In this document: piece by piece, positions 17,312 to 27,081 of the stretch | How positions within the stretch are numbered: position 1 is the stretch's first letter | Layout: each line of letters opens with the position of its first letter | Origin: Deltaproteobacteria bacterium | GTDB taxonomy: Bacteria > Desulfobacterota > Dissulfuribacteria > Dissulfuribacterales > DYLC01 | Length of the DNA: 64,000 nucleotides | Assembly: GCA_028695735.1 (NCBI GenBank) | Contig: JAQVIJ010000002.1 | Coordinates: forward strand, 1 to 64,000 | Direction of reading: 5' to 3' | Position numbers and translations under genes: made by a program | The notes under the pieces: generated by a model | What the model saw: the letters and a program-made list of their open reading frames with translations, nothing else | What the model was told of the DNA's origin: nothing | Databases searched by the model: none

Positions 17312-18061
17312 TCAGATGGAGGGTCTTCCTGGTGGAAAACACCGGGCTGCATCCTTTATGCGGCCTGCCAGCTTGTGCTCGATATACTCCTCTACCCTCG
17401 AAAACATGTCGTCCAGATATGCGCCGATCTCCGCCTCTGTGGCAGTGGTCTTGGTCTGGCAAAAGAGGCATTTTCTCTCACCCCCGCCTGTGGAGGGCAG
17501 GCCATAGTCCTCCAGAAGGTGTCTGGCCGTGTCCTTGGCATCCAACTCCTCATAGAGCGGAAAGAGGGTGTTGATGCCAAATCGTTTTGAAAAGGCCTGA
17601 AGTTTTGTCATGAATGTCTGTGTCTGTTCGGGATAAAAGCCCTGTTTTTGTGTATAGCCCACATACAAAAAGGCGATGTTATGCTCGATACAGTAGTGAA
17701 TCGCCTTTGCATGCATGCCCAATTTGCAGGCCACACACACCAGATTTTTGTTGCCATAGCGGGGCATCAGGTCTTCATAGTGGTCCAGCCAAAGGCCTTG
17801 AAAGAGCCGGCCCATGTCCAATTCCACATAAATGGTCTCTGGTGAGGGGGTTGTGCCACAAGACGCTGTCAAGATGCGCTTGGCCACCTCAAGCCTGCGC
17901 TGAGGAAAGTCGTGAAACCGGCTCATGCCGTTTAGCATGTGCAGGAGGTGAATGTTGACGACACGGGGTGTGTCCAGGAGCTTTCCGCTCATGGCCAGGG
18001 CATAGAGGGCCAGGGAGTCCGTGCCGCCAGAATAGAGGATTGCAATGTCGTGCTGTTGCAT
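17312..18061 (-). CDS. PP-loop ATP pyrophosphatase-type protein
   Basis: This protein of about 249 aa begins with HDIAILYSGGTDSLAL, the SGGxDS PP-loop that binds ATP and adenylates a substrate in QueC, TtuA and related enzymes. It has two Cys pairs, CVAC near residue 110 and CLFC near residue 203, suited to Zn or an Fe-S cluster. Family members make tRNA-modifying nucleobases or thiolate them, but I cannot assign the subfamily. It is the first gene of the minus-strand operon. Starts at 18061 and 18085 are both possible; neither has a strong ribosome site. The 156-nt spacer to leuC holds divergent promoters. Confidence 0.75.
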   Translation of the reverse strand: MQQHDIAILYSGGTDSLALYALAMSGKLLDTPRVVNIHLLHMLNGMSRFHDFPQRRLEVAKRILTASCGTTPSPETIYVELDMGRLFQGLWLDHYEDLMPRYGNKNLVCVACKLGMHAKAIHYCIEHNIAFLYVGYTQKQGFYPEQTQTFMTKLQAFSKRFGINTLFPLYEELDAKDTARHLLEDYGLPSTGGGERKCLFCQTKTTATEAEIGAYLDDMFSRVEEYIEHKLAGRIKDAARCFPPGRPSI

Positions 18062-18217
18062 AGACAATAATAATACCCATTGCAAAGCTAAAATTAAAGG
18101 TCTTTTTTATTTTCAGGTTGATTTCAAGGGGTTTTGCTGTTAAATATGCCAAAAAATCAAAGACGTCCCGCCTTTTTCAAGGAATTTGCGAATCGTCAAT
18201 GAAAAGAGGAAGATAAC

Positions 18218-19483
18218 ATGACAAAACCCATGACCATAGCCGAAAAGATACTGGCAGCCCATGCGGGTCTCGATTATGTGGAACCCGGCCAGTTGGTCCA
18301 GGTAAATGTGGACATAGCCCTGGGAAACGACATCACAGCGCCCATAGCCATCAAGATATTCCGGCAGACCGGCATTCAAAAGGTCTTTGATGCGCAAAGG
18401 ATCGCCCTGGTCTCTGACCACTTCGTGCCCAACAAGGACATCAAGAGCGCAGAGCAGGCCAAGATGCTGCGGGACTTTGCCAGGGAACACGGCATAGTCC
18501 ACCACTACGACGGCGGCGAAAGCGGAGTGGAACACGCCCTGCTGCCCGAAAAGGGCATAGTGCTGCCGGGGGATGTGGTCATCGGTGCGGACAGCCATAC
18601 CTGCACCTACGGCGCACTGGGCGCCTTTGCAACAGGCGTGGGCAGCACGGACCTGGCAGCCACCATGATCACAGGCAAGACCTGGTTCAAGGTGCCCGAG
18701 TCCATCAAATTCATCTATAACGGCCGGTTAAGGCCATGGGTCACGGGCAAGGACCTGATCCTTTACACCATCGGCAAAATAGGCGTGGACGGCGCCCTGT
18801 ATCAGGCCATGGAGTTTTGTGGCCCTGTCATAGACGGCCTGCCCATGGCTGACCGCTTCACCATGGCCAACATGGCCATAGAGGCAGGGGGCAAGGTGGG
18901 CCTTTTCAATCCTGATGAAAAGACCATCGAATATGCCAAGGCCAGGGCAAAGAGGCCGTTTACCGTGTATAAAAGCGATGAGAATGCCTCCTACGCCCAG
19001 GTCATGGAGTTCAATGCAGAGGACATAGAGCCCCAGGTGGCCTTTCCTCACCTGCCGGAAAATACCAGACCCATCTCTCAAGTGGGCGATGTTCCATTGG
19101 ACCAGGTGGTGATCGGCTCCTGCACCAACGGCCGCATAGAGGACCTGGCCGTAGCTGCTCAAATCCTGAAGGGCCGCAGAGTGGCCAAGGGATTGAGGCT
19201 CATCATTCTGCCTGCCACACCCACCATCTACGCACAGGCCATGGAGTTGGGTTACCTCAAGACCTTCCTGGAGGCAGGTGCTGTCATCGGCCCGCCCACC
19301 TGTGGGCCGTGTCTTGGCGGGCACATGGGCATTCTGGCCAAGGGAGAACGGGCATTGGCCACCACCAACCGCAACTTTGTGGGCCGTATGGGGCATCCCG
19401 AAAGCGAGGTCTATCTGGCCAGCCCTGCAGTGGCAGCGGCCAGTGCTGTATTGGGTAAAATCGCAGGGCCTGATTCCCTGTAA
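18218..19483 (+). CDS. leuC: 3-isopropylmalate dehydratase large subunit
   Basis: This 421-aa aconitase-family enzyme carries the three Fe-S cluster cysteines: [25 protein letters not shown] and [14 protein letters not shown]. The length fits the short LeuC/HacA type found in anaerobes and archaea rather than the 466-aa enteric form. With LeuD it isomerises 2- to 3-isopropylmalate in leucine synthesis. Homoaconitase activity cannot be excluded from sequence. The AGAGGAAGATAAC site precedes the ATG. It heads the cluster leuC-leuD-leuB-asd-icd. Confidence 0.93.
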   Translation: MTKPMTIAEKILAAHAGLDYVEPGQLVQVNVDIALGNDITAPIAIKIFRQTGIQKVFDAQRIALVSDHFVPNKDIKSAEQAKMLRDFAREHGIVHHYDGGESGVEHALLPEKGIVLPGDVVIGADSHTCTYGALGAFATGVGSTDLAATMITGKTWFKVPESIKFIYNGRLRPWVTGKDLILYTIGKIGVDGALYQAMEFCGPVIDGLPMADRFTMANMAIEAGGKVGLFNPDEKTIEYAKARAKRPFTVYKSDENASYAQVMEFNAEDIEPQVAFPHLPENTRPISQVGDVPLDQVVIGSCTNGRIEDLAVAAQILKGRRVAKGLRLIILPATPTIYAQAMELGYLKTFLEAGAVIGPPTCGPCLGGHMGILAKGERALATTNRNFVGRMGHPESEVYLASPAVAAASAVLGKIAGPDSL

Positions 19484-19500
19484 ACAAAGAGGTCATTCAC

Positions 19501-19992
19501 ATGAATATCAAAGGAAAAGCCTGGAAATTTGGAGAAAATATCGATACGGACCTGATCATTCCGGCCAGATACCTGAACACCTCAGATCCTGCCGAACTGG
19601 CCAAGCACTGCATGGAGGATGCAGACCCGGAATTTGTAAAGAAGCTCTCTGTGGGAGACATCATAGTCGCCGGCAAGAACTTCGGCTGCGGCTCCTCCCG
19701 TGAGCATGCACCCATTGCCCTCAAGGCCGCGGGTATCGGCTGTGTAATCGCCCCCACCTTCGCCCGCATCTTCTACAGAAACGCCTTTAACATGGGGCTG
19801 CCCATCTTTGAGTCAAAGGAGGCCTCTGAGGATATTGCAGAGGGGGACCTGGTGGAGATTCACCCTTCAACGGGTGAGATTCGCAACCTTACCAAGGGCC
19901 GGACATACAAGGCCCAACCCATTCCGCCCTTCATGCAGGAACTGATTCAGGATGGCGGGTTAATCGCCCACATCCTGAAGACTTTGAAGTAA
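19501..19992 (+). CDS. leuD: 3-isopropylmalate dehydratase small subunit
   Basis: This 163-aa protein has the swivel domain of aconitase small subunits, with [17 protein letters not shown] near the N-terminus and the substrate loop [11 protein letters not shown]. The size again fits the short LeuD/HacB type. It starts 17 nt after leuC and forms the heteromeric dehydratase with it. Confidence 0.93.
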   Translation: MNIKGKAWKFGENIDTDLIIPARYLNTSDPAELAKHCMEDADPEFVKKLSVGDIIVAGKNFGCGSSREHAPIALKAAGIGCVIAPTFARIFYRNAFNMGLPIFESKEASEDIAEGDLVEIHPSTGEIRNLTKGRTYKAQPIPPFMQELIQDGGLIAHILKTLK

Positions 19993-20033
19993 TTAGAATT
20001 ATAAATATTCCAACATCTACAAGGAGTTATACA

Positions 20034-21095
20034 ATGAAAGAGTACAAGATTGCAGTCATGCCGGGTGACGGCACAGGCCCTGAGGTCATTACAGAGGGTG
20101 TAAAGGTGATTGAGGCCGCTGCCTCCCGTTTTGGTTTCAAGCTCGACATGACCTGGTACGATTACGGCGGAGAGCGCTACAAACGTACGGGCGAGGTGCT
20201 GCCGGAAGGGGCTGTGGAGGACCTGAAGCGCTATCAGGCCATATATCTGGGTGCCATCGGCCATCCGGATGTAAAGCCCGGCATACTGGAAAAAGGCATA
20301 TTGCTGCACCTGCGTTTCGGCCTGGATCAATACATCAACCTGAGACCTATCACGCTTTACCCCGGAGTGGACACCCCCCTCAAGGACAAAAGGCCCGAGG
20401 ACATAGACTTTGTAGTGGTCAGGGAGAATACGGAAGGGCTCTATGCAGGAGCCGGCGGTGTGCTCAAAAAGGGCACCCCTGATGAGGTGGCTGTTCAGGA
20501 GTCCATCAATACTCGAAAGGGTGTGGAACGCTGCATTCGCTTTGCATTCGACTATTGCCGCAAGCGCAACAAGCGCAAGAAGCTGACCCTGTGCGGCAAG
20601 ACCAATGTCCTTACCTTTGCCTTTGACCTGTGGGAGCGCACCTTCTATGAGGTCGCCAAGGAATATCCTGACATTCAAACAGACTATGCCCATGTGGATG
20701 CCACCTGCATGTGGATGGTCAAAAATCCAGAGTGGTTTGATGTAATAGTCACAGACAACATGTTCGGCGACATCATCACTGACCTGGGCGCCATGATACA
20801 AGGCGGTATGGGCATAGCCGCAGGCGGCAACATCAATCCACAGGGTGTCTCCATGTTTGAACCCATAGGCGGTTCGGCCCCCAAATACACAGGCAAAAAT
20901 GTCATCAATCCCTTGGCAGCCATCTGTGCAGGCGCCATGATGCTGGATACCCTGGGTGAGCCTGAGGCCGCCAAGGCCATAGAAGAGGCCGTAAAGACCG
21001 TGGTGAGCAAACACTTAAAGAGCCTCTCTGCGGGCAAGATGGGCTATGGCACCACTGAGGTCGGCGATCTGGTGGCCGGCTATGTAAAGGGGTAG
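20034..21095 (+). CDS. leuB: 3-isopropylmalate dehydrogenase
   Basis: This 353-aa protein belongs to the isocitrate/isopropylmalate dehydrogenase family: [36 protein letters not shown], the KTNVL region, a [13 protein letters not shown] metal site and [14 protein letters not shown] for the NAD adenine. Acidic or neutral residues after this point point to NAD. LeuB is the natural reading next to leuCD. The substrate loop ([12 protein letters not shown]) is not the enteric one, so homoisocitrate or another 2-hydroxy acid remains possible. CAAGGAG lies upstream of the ATG. Confidence 0.88.
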   Translation: MKEYKIAVMPGDGTGPEVITEGVKVIEAAASRFGFKLDMTWYDYGGERYKRTGEVLPEGAVEDLKRYQAIYLGAIGHPDVKPGILEKGILLHLRFGLDQYINLRPITLYPGVDTPLKDKRPEDIDFVVVRENTEGLYAGAGGVLKKGTPDEVAVQESINTRKGVERCIRFAFDYCRKRNKRKKLTLCGKTNVLTFAFDLWERTFYEVAKEYPDIQTDYAHVDATCMWMVKNPEWFDVIVTDNMFGDIITDLGAMIQGGMGIAAGGNINPQGVSMFEPIGGSAPKYTGKNVINPLAAICAGAMMLDTLGEPEAAKAIEEAVKTVVSKHLKSLSAGKMGYGTTEVGDLVAGYVKG

Positions 21096-21098
21096 GCC

Positions 21099-22115
21099 AT
21101 GCGCGCATTCAATGTAGCTGTTGCAGGCGCCACAGGGGCTGTGGGCCAAACCATGATAAAGGTCCTGGAGGAAAGGAATTTTCCGGTAAAAGACATTCGC
21201 CTTCTGGCATCAGAGCGGTCTGTGGGCAAGAAACTTAAGTTCAAAGGGGAAGAGATACCTGTTCAAAAACTGGACCACGACTCCTTTAAGGGCATAGATA
21301 TCGCCCTGTTCTCCGCTGGCGGGGATCGAAGCCTCACCTTTGCCCCTTCTGCGGCCAAGGCAGGCGCCGTGGTCATAGACAACTCCAGCGCCTGGCGCAT
21401 GGACCCTGATGTGCCTTTGGTGGTACCTGAGGTCAATGCCCATGCCATAGCCCATTACACAAACAAGGGCATCATCGCCAATCCCAACTGCTCCACCATT
21501 CAAATGGTGGTGGTGTTAAAGCCTTTGCACACCAAGGCCTATATCCGTCGTATCGTGGTCTCCACCTATCAGGCGGTCTCAGGCACAGGGCAGAAGGCCA
21601 TCACAGAGCTGGAAGGGCAGGTAAGGGCCTGGGCAGCGGGAAGACCCATGGAAAACAAGGTCTATCCCCATAGAATCGCCTTTAACTGCCTGCCTCACAT
21701 CGATTCCTTTTTGGAGAACGGCTATACCAAAGAGGAGATGAAGATGGTCAACGAGACGCGCAAGATCATGGAGATCCCCAATGTGCAGGTGTGTGCCACC
21801 ACCGTGCGAGTGCCGGTATTTTATAGCCATTCCGAATCTGTAAATGTGGAGTTTGCAGGCAAGATCACGCCGGAAGAGGCCAGAGAGCTGCTGAAAAACG
21901 CACCAGGTGTCAAAGTGGTGGACGACCCTTTTAACAATGTCTATCCCCTGGCCATAGATGCAGCAGGGCAGGACCTCACCTATGTAGGCCGCATCCGCAA
22001 GGACCTGTCCTGCGAAAACGGGCTTGTCATGTGGATCGTTGCGGACAACATCAGGAAGGGCGCTGCCACCAATGCAGTCCAGATAGCCGAGATCCTGGGT
22101 GAAAAATACCTATAA
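21099..22115 (+). CDS. asd: Aspartate-semialdehyde dehydrogenase
   Basis: This 338-aa enzyme shows the Rossmann start [14 protein letters not shown], the active-site Cys in NPNCSTIQM (Cys131), the substrate Arg region and HSESVNVEF. It reduces aspartyl phosphate to the semialdehyde for lysine, methionine and threonine synthesis. It lies 3 nt after leuB. lysA, further along the same pathway, is found at 43143 in another cluster. Confidence 0.95.
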   Translation: MRAFNVAVAGATGAVGQTMIKVLEERNFPVKDIRLLASERSVGKKLKFKGEEIPVQKLDHDSFKGIDIALFSAGGDRSLTFAPSAAKAGAVVIDNSSAWRMDPDVPLVVPEVNAHAIAHYTNKGIIANPNCSTIQMVVVLKPLHTKAYIRRIVVSTYQAVSGTGQKAITELEGQVRAWAAGRPMENKVYPHRIAFNCLPHIDSFLENGYTKEEMKMVNETRKIMEIPNVQVCATTVRVPVFYSHSESVNVEFAGKITPEEARELLKNAPGVKVVDDPFNNVYPLAIDAAGQDLTYVGRIRKDLSCENGLVMWIVADNIRKGAATNAVQIAEILGEKYL

Positions 22116-22125
22116 GGAGCATGAA

Positions 22126-23340
<1,215 letters not shown>

Positions 23341-24114
23341 ATCTGCTGCATCTGTTGCAGGGGCCTCTCGCAAGTGCTCGTAAGGCGGCCTTAAGGCTTT
23401 TGTTTCCACCTGTGTGTGCAGTCTGTGGGGCCGCCATTTCCAGTGCAGACGGTCTTTTGCTGTGCAGGGACTGCCTGGCGAAAGTGAGGCCGGTGCCGTC
23501 CCCTGTTTGCAGCATCTGCGGAAAACCTCTGGGGGCCTCCTTTTCCAATGGCCACAGGTGCGGAGACTGCATACTGAAACCGCCTCTGTATGAACGCTGC
23601 ATCTCGCTCTTTTCCTTTGAAGGGCCTGTGCGGGAACTGCTGCACCGCATCAAATACAAAGACGACGGCTATGCCCTGCGCTCCATGAGTGCACTGGTCG
23701 GGGCATATCTGCCTGCGGATTTAAAAATTGATCTCATTTTACCTGTGCCGCTTCATGCAAAACGGCTGCGGGAACGGGGCTATAACCAGTGTGTAAGACT
23801 GGCCAAGTCCATATTCGCCGGCATTCCGATCAGTTATGATGGCCTGAAACGCAGTGTCTATACACAGCCGCAGACATCCCTGGAGCGGCGCCAGAGGCTT
23901 GTCAATCTGAAGGGCGCCTTTGAGGTGTGCCTGTCCCCGGAGTTTGCACAAAAGAGGCTTTTATTGCTGGATGATGTGCTCACAACCGGCGCCACCATAA
24001 CTGAATGCGTCTTGGCCCTGTGGAAGGCAGGGTTTAGAAGGGTCACTGTGCTCACCATCGCAAGGACATTGAGGCCCACTTAACAAAAAACAACCACCGC
24101 CAGAAAGGAGTCAT

Positions 24115-24681
24115 ATGCAAATGTGTAAGGACGAACTAAAGGAGGTTTTATCACCGACCATCATTCAGGAGCGTATTCAAGCCCTGGGCAGGCAGATCAC
24201 CTTGGACTATGCAGGCAGGTCTCTGGTGCTGGTGGGCGTGCTCAAGGGTGCCTTCATCTTTCTGGCTGACCTGTGCAGGGCCATTGATCTGCCCATTCAG
24301 GTGGACTTTGTGCGCATGGCCAGCTACGGCTCCAAACAGGAGAGTTCGGGACGTATCAGCTTCACCAAGGACATAGAGCTGGACATAAAGGGCAAGGATG
24401 TTCTGGTGGTGGAGGACATCATAGACACCGGGCACACCATCAAATATCTGAAGGAGGTCTTGACCCTGCATCAGCCTGCTTCTGTGCGCATCTGCTGCCT
24501 TATAGACAAGCATGAGCGTCGAGAGGTGGCAATTCAGGCTGATTATGTGGGTTTTGAGGTGAAACATGGCTTTTTAGTGGGTTATGGCCTGGATTTTGCT
24601 GAAGATTATCGCTGCCTGCCAGGGGTCTTTCACCTGAATCCTGGTCACAGGCCCAAGGCCTTTCAGCCTTCAGACAGATAA
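24115..24681 (+). CDS. hpt: Hypoxanthine phosphoribosyltransferase
   Basis: This 188-aa purine salvage enzyme converts hypoxanthine or guanine plus PRPP to IMP or GMP. It has LVGVLKGAFIFLADL, the flexible-loop segment SYGSKQESSGRI, the PRPP motif VLVVEDIIDTGHT, and KHGFLVGYGLDFAEDYRCLP at the base site. GAAAGGAGTCAT precedes the ATG. It lies 31 nt after comF. Confidence 0.95.
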   Translation: MQMCKDELKEVLSPTIIQERIQALGRQITLDYAGRSLVLVGVLKGAFIFLADLCRAIDLPIQVDFVRMASYGSKQESSGRISFTKDIELDIKGKDVLVVEDIIDTGHTIKYLKEVLTLHQPASVRICCLIDKHERREVAIQADYVGFEVKHGFLVGYGLDFAEDYRCLPGVFHLNPGHRPKAFQPSDR

Positions 24682-24766
24682 CCACATGCCTGGAATGAGT
24701 CATTTTGCCTCTTGCAATATTAGCGTTTGTGTGTCAAATGTAGAAAAAAATAAAAGGAGGCCTGAC

Positions 24767-25081
24767 ATGAGAAAGATTTCATCCCTGTTGTCTTTGTTGT
24801 GTGCGATGATGTTTTGGGCATCTTTAGCCCTTGCTGCGGTGGATCTGAACACCGCTGACAAGGCAGCCCTGGAGGGCATCAAGGGCATTGGTCCAGCCAA
24901 GGCCCAGGCCATTCTGGACTATCGTGCCAAAAACGGTCCATTTAAAAGCATAGATGACCTGACCAAGGTCAAGGGCTTCGGCAAAAAGACCGTGGACAAG
25001 ATTCGCAAAGATGTCGAGGTAAAAGGGGCCGCTGCTCCAGCCAAGGCCGCACCTGAGGCAACCGGTGCAGCCAAGAAATAA
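24767..25081 (+). CDS. ComEA-like helix-hairpin-helix exported protein
   Basis: The 104-aa product has a signal peptide (residues 1-24, ending LALA/A). One (HhH)2 DNA-binding domain follows: VDLNTADKAALEGIKGIGPA and DLTKVKGFGKKTVDKI. An Ala/Lys-rich tail closes the protein. ComEA-type proteins bind incoming DNA in the periplasm, and this size is common for Gram-negative forms. The start follows AAAAGGAGG and fits the signal peptide. Confidence 0.88.
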   Translation: MRKISSLLSLLCAMMFWASLALAAVDLNTADKAALEGIKGIGPAKAQAILDYRAKNGPFKSIDDLTKVKGFGKKTVDKIRKDVEVKGAAAPAKAAPEATGAAKK

Positions 25082-25187
25082 CCCCTTGACATTTCAAGGC
25101 TGACTGTCTCCGGTTTTATTCCCCTTCGGGGAAAGGAGCCTATGGGCAACTTTTCATTCTGGGAATGTGGCAGGAGATTTTTTAAGC

Positions 25188-25216
25188 TTGACAATGGCCG
25201 TTAACTCGGCTATTTT
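25188..25216 (+). promoter_or_regulatory. Sigma-70 promoter of the tRNA-Lys/tRNA-Asn unit
   Basis: A perfect TTGACA is followed after 17 nt by TATTTT. The start point would lie about 8-10 nt before the first tRNA at 25232. The two tRNAs share the terminator at 25462, consistent with one transcript. Confidence 0.7.
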
Positions 25217-25231
25217 TGTCACACATTTTTC

Positions 25232-25304
25232 GGGCCGTTAGCTCAGTTGGTAGAGCAGCTGACTCTTAATCAGGAGGTCGGAGGTTCGAGCCCTCCACGG
25301 CCCA
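25232..25304 (+). tRNA. tRNA-Lys (CTT)
   Basis: The 73-nt cloverleaf has acceptor arms GGGCCGT and ACGGCCC, a D arm TAGCTCAGTTGGTAGAGCA, anticodon loop ACTCTTAAT (CTT) and T arm GGTTCGAGCCC. The CCA end is not encoded. Confidence 0.96.
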
Positions 25305-25342
25305 ATGTGATTGTAATTAGTTCAATCAAGCCAAGTTTCCAC

Positions 25343-25417
25343 TCCTCAGTAGCTCAATGGCAGAGCGGGTGGCTGTTAACCACTAGGTTGGCGGTTCGAG
25401 TCCGTCCTGAGGAGCCA
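25343..25417 (+). tRNA. tRNA-Asn (GTT)
   Basis: The cloverleaf has acceptor arms TCCTCAG and CTGAGGA, anticodon GTT in GGCTGTTAACC, T arm GGTTCGAGTCC and an encoded CCA. The defence island at 25490-39665 starts just downstream. tRNA genes are common landing sites, but no integrase or repeated tRNA end was found. Confidence 0.96.
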
Positions 25418-25461
25418 AATTTTGATTTTGCTATCCTTTCATTCCTTTCATTCTTCTTTTT

Positions 25462-25487
25462 GCCGCTGATTTCAGCGGCTTTTTTTA
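25462..25487 (+). terminator. Rho-independent terminator of the tRNA unit
   Basis: The arms GCCGCTGA and TCAGCGGC pair around TT and are followed by eight T. This is a strong intrinsic terminator. Confidence 0.92.
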
Positions 25488-25654
25488 TGGCCAGACCTCG
25501 CAAGCCAGTTTAACCATTGGCTGTGCCGGGTGTCAGCGTTTCAGGCGTGTCCACGCCGTGTTACCTGTCTGCGTGCGGTCACGCACAGGGAGGCGGCCAT
25601 CCCTTCCGTCACTGCCAAGTGCTGATTCCGGGCTGGAGAAAAAGAGTTGGGTTC

Positions 25655-25810
25655 CAGGCATGGTCTATGCGGGTGAAGACCCGATATCGGGCAGGCTTAC
25701 CCTTATCGGCTGGTCCCGCTGGCCCCGGTAGCCTTGACTCGGTTACACCCGGTCAACTAGCGAAAATAACCTGACAAACCGCTTGACATTGGACATCCGT
25801 CTGCTATACG
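25655..25810 (+). repeat. Duplicated promoter region, copy 1 (before rhuM fragment)
   Basis: This segment resembles 26584-26728 along most of its length. Shared parts include CAGGCATGGTCTATG, GGGTGAAGA, GATATCGGGCAGG, CCGCTGGCCCC and a closing promoter. It contains a perfect 12-bp palindrome CCCGATATCGGG at 25680-25691, a likely operator. The promoter at 25783-25810 is TTGACA, 16 nt, TATACG. Each copy lies upstream of a different gene, so the two genes may answer to one regulator. Confidence 0.75.
25783..25810 (+). promoter_or_regulatory. Promoter upstream of the rhuM fragment
   Basis: TTGACA and TATACG are separated by 16 nt. The first ATG follows some 210 nt later at 26023, so the leader is long. 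The palindrome at 25680 lies about 100 nt upstream. Confidence 0.6.
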
Positions 25811-26022
25811 GTAACCCTGTTTGTCTTGGTTTATTAGGACGTAAACGCCGAAGGCTGGAACACGGGACACCGATCAACCAAGAGAAAGAGGCTGTTGCGA
25901 GGCAACCGACAGGAAATGGAACAGCAGGCCAAGGCATTGAAGTTTGATGATTGCCGATCTCAGTTTGAAACAGGTCATAGAACGCAAATCATCAATCATA
26001 AATCATCAATCGGAGATCCCAC

Positions 26023-26448
26023 ATGACCAATCTGCCCTCCACCCCGCCCGACTCCGAATTCCTCATCTACCAGACCGAAGACGGCCGCACGCGAATTCAA
26101 GTCCGGCTGGAGGATGAGACGGTCTGGCTGACCCAGAAGCTGATGGCCGAGCTGTTTCAGAAGGATGTCCGCACGATAAACGAGCATATCGGCAACATCT
26201 ATGATGAAGGGGAGCTTACACCCGAGGCAACTATCCGGAAATTCCGGATAGTTCAAACCGAAGGCGCCCGGCAGGTTTCCCGAGAGGTCGATTTTTACAA
26301 CCTGGATGTCATTATTTCAGTTGGTTACCGGGTCAAATCCCATCGCGGCACTCAGTTTCGTATCTGGGCCACCCAGCACCTGCGCGAATACATCGTCAAG
26401 GGGTCGGAACATGTCAATGAAAATGAGCCCATTTCGTTCATAAATTAG
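26023..26448 (+). pseudogene. RhuM-family protein, C-terminally truncated
   Basis: The 141-aa frame matches the N-terminal part of RhuM proteins (usually over 300 aa): FLIYQTEDGRTRIQVRLED, VWLTQKLMAELFQKD, TINEHIGNIYDEGEL, VDFYNLDVIISVGYRVKS, RGTQFRIWATQHLREYIVKG. Similarity ends abruptly after IVKG. The last 15 residues look unrelated, and no frame continues the domain downstream. This is most simply a broken gene whose rest was lost by recombination. RhuM genes often accompany restriction-modification loci as single accessory genes of unknown function. A short functional product cannot be excluded because the start and promoter are intact. Confidence 0.75.
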
Positions 26449-26583
26449 AGTAGCGCCTCATAGCGTTGATGAGGCCAGGCAAAGGCCATAGTTCTCCCTG
26501 ACTACATATCGCTGAAATCGTGCCATTCATGTCCCGACCCTTCGGGCGTAAGCGTTTCAGTGCAGTTCCACGGAACCGTGATT

Positions 26584-26728
26584 CAGGCATGGTCTATGTG
26601 GGTGAAGATCCGATATCGGGCAGGGTTACACCTCTTGGCGGGTTCCGCTGGCCCCAGTAGCTTCCGTTCGGTCAAATCCGGAGAAACTCGGAAAAACCCT
26701 TTGACACGCACTCCGACTTCCCTATAAT
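26584..26728 (+). repeat. Duplicated promoter region, copy 2 (before HTH gene)
   Basis: This is the second copy of the region at 25655-25810. It shares the CCGATATCGG palindrome (26610-26619), the CCGCTGGCCCC block and a promoter (26701-26728) with perfect -35 and -10 hexamers. The copies differ by many substitutions, so the duplication is not recent. Confidence 0.75.
26701..26728 (+). promoter_or_regulatory. Consensus promoter of the defence operon
   Basis: TTGACA and TATAAT lie 16 nt apart, a near-ideal sigma-70 promoter. It lies 38 nt before the HTH gene and likely drives the genes up to 39665. Such a strong promoter beside a palindrome suggests repression in the resting state. Confidence 0.75.
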
Positions 26729-26766
26729 ATATGCCAGTTTGTTCTGTTCGGACCGGATGAAAGCCG

Positions 26767-27081
26767 ATGGGGCTATCCAAGGGGGGTGACGATTTGTTAA
26801 ATCGAAGGGATGAGGCCATTCAGGAATGGGACGAGACCCTGTGCGACTGGAGTCGAATGATGGAAGACCGATGGCTCTCAGTAGATGAGATTGCGGACCA
26901 TCTCAGCATCAAGCGGGATACGGCCTACAAATGGATTAGTGAACGGCGAATGCCGGGCCACAAGATCGGTCGGCTTTGGAAGTTCAATCAGCGAGAAGTG
27001 GACGAGTGGATGAGAAGCGGTGCTGTAAATACGTCTCCTTCTAAAAATGAACAATCCAAAATCAGGCAACGAGAATCCTGA
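26767..27081 (+). CDS. Excisionase-type helix-turn-helix regulator
   Basis: The 104-aa product carries a MerR/excisionase-like winged helix at about residues 31-80: RWLSVDEIADHLSIKRDTAY, the wing GHKIGRLWKF, then QREVDEWM. Proteins of this shape often head restriction and DISARM-like loci and control them; DNA inversion or excision is less likely without a recombinase. The N-terminal 30 residues are unusual. Alternative starts are a TTG at 26794 just after AAGGGGGGTGA, and an ATG at 26857 where the conserved domain begins. The stop overlaps the helicase ATG by one nt. The palindromes in the two upstream repeats are candidate binding sites. Confidence 0.75.
   Translation: MGLSKGGDDLLNRRDEAIQEWDETLCDWSRMMEDRWLSVDEIADHLSIKRDTAYKWISERRMPGHKIGRLWKFNQREVDEWMRSGAVNTSPSKNEQSKIRQRES

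Noticed and set aside
18062-18217. Leucine attenuator or T-box before leuC
   Set aside because: No leader peptide rich in Leu codons, no T-box motif and no terminator/antiterminator pair could be found.
25119-25133. CCCC-TTCGGGG hairpin after the ComEA-like gene as a terminator
   Set aside because: The stem TTCCCCTTCGGGGAA is clear but no T run follows, so an intrinsic terminator is not supported.
25517-25774. 85-codon plus-strand frame after the tRNA terminator
   Set aside because: It runs through the duplicated control region; its length reflects base composition and no domain is recognisable.
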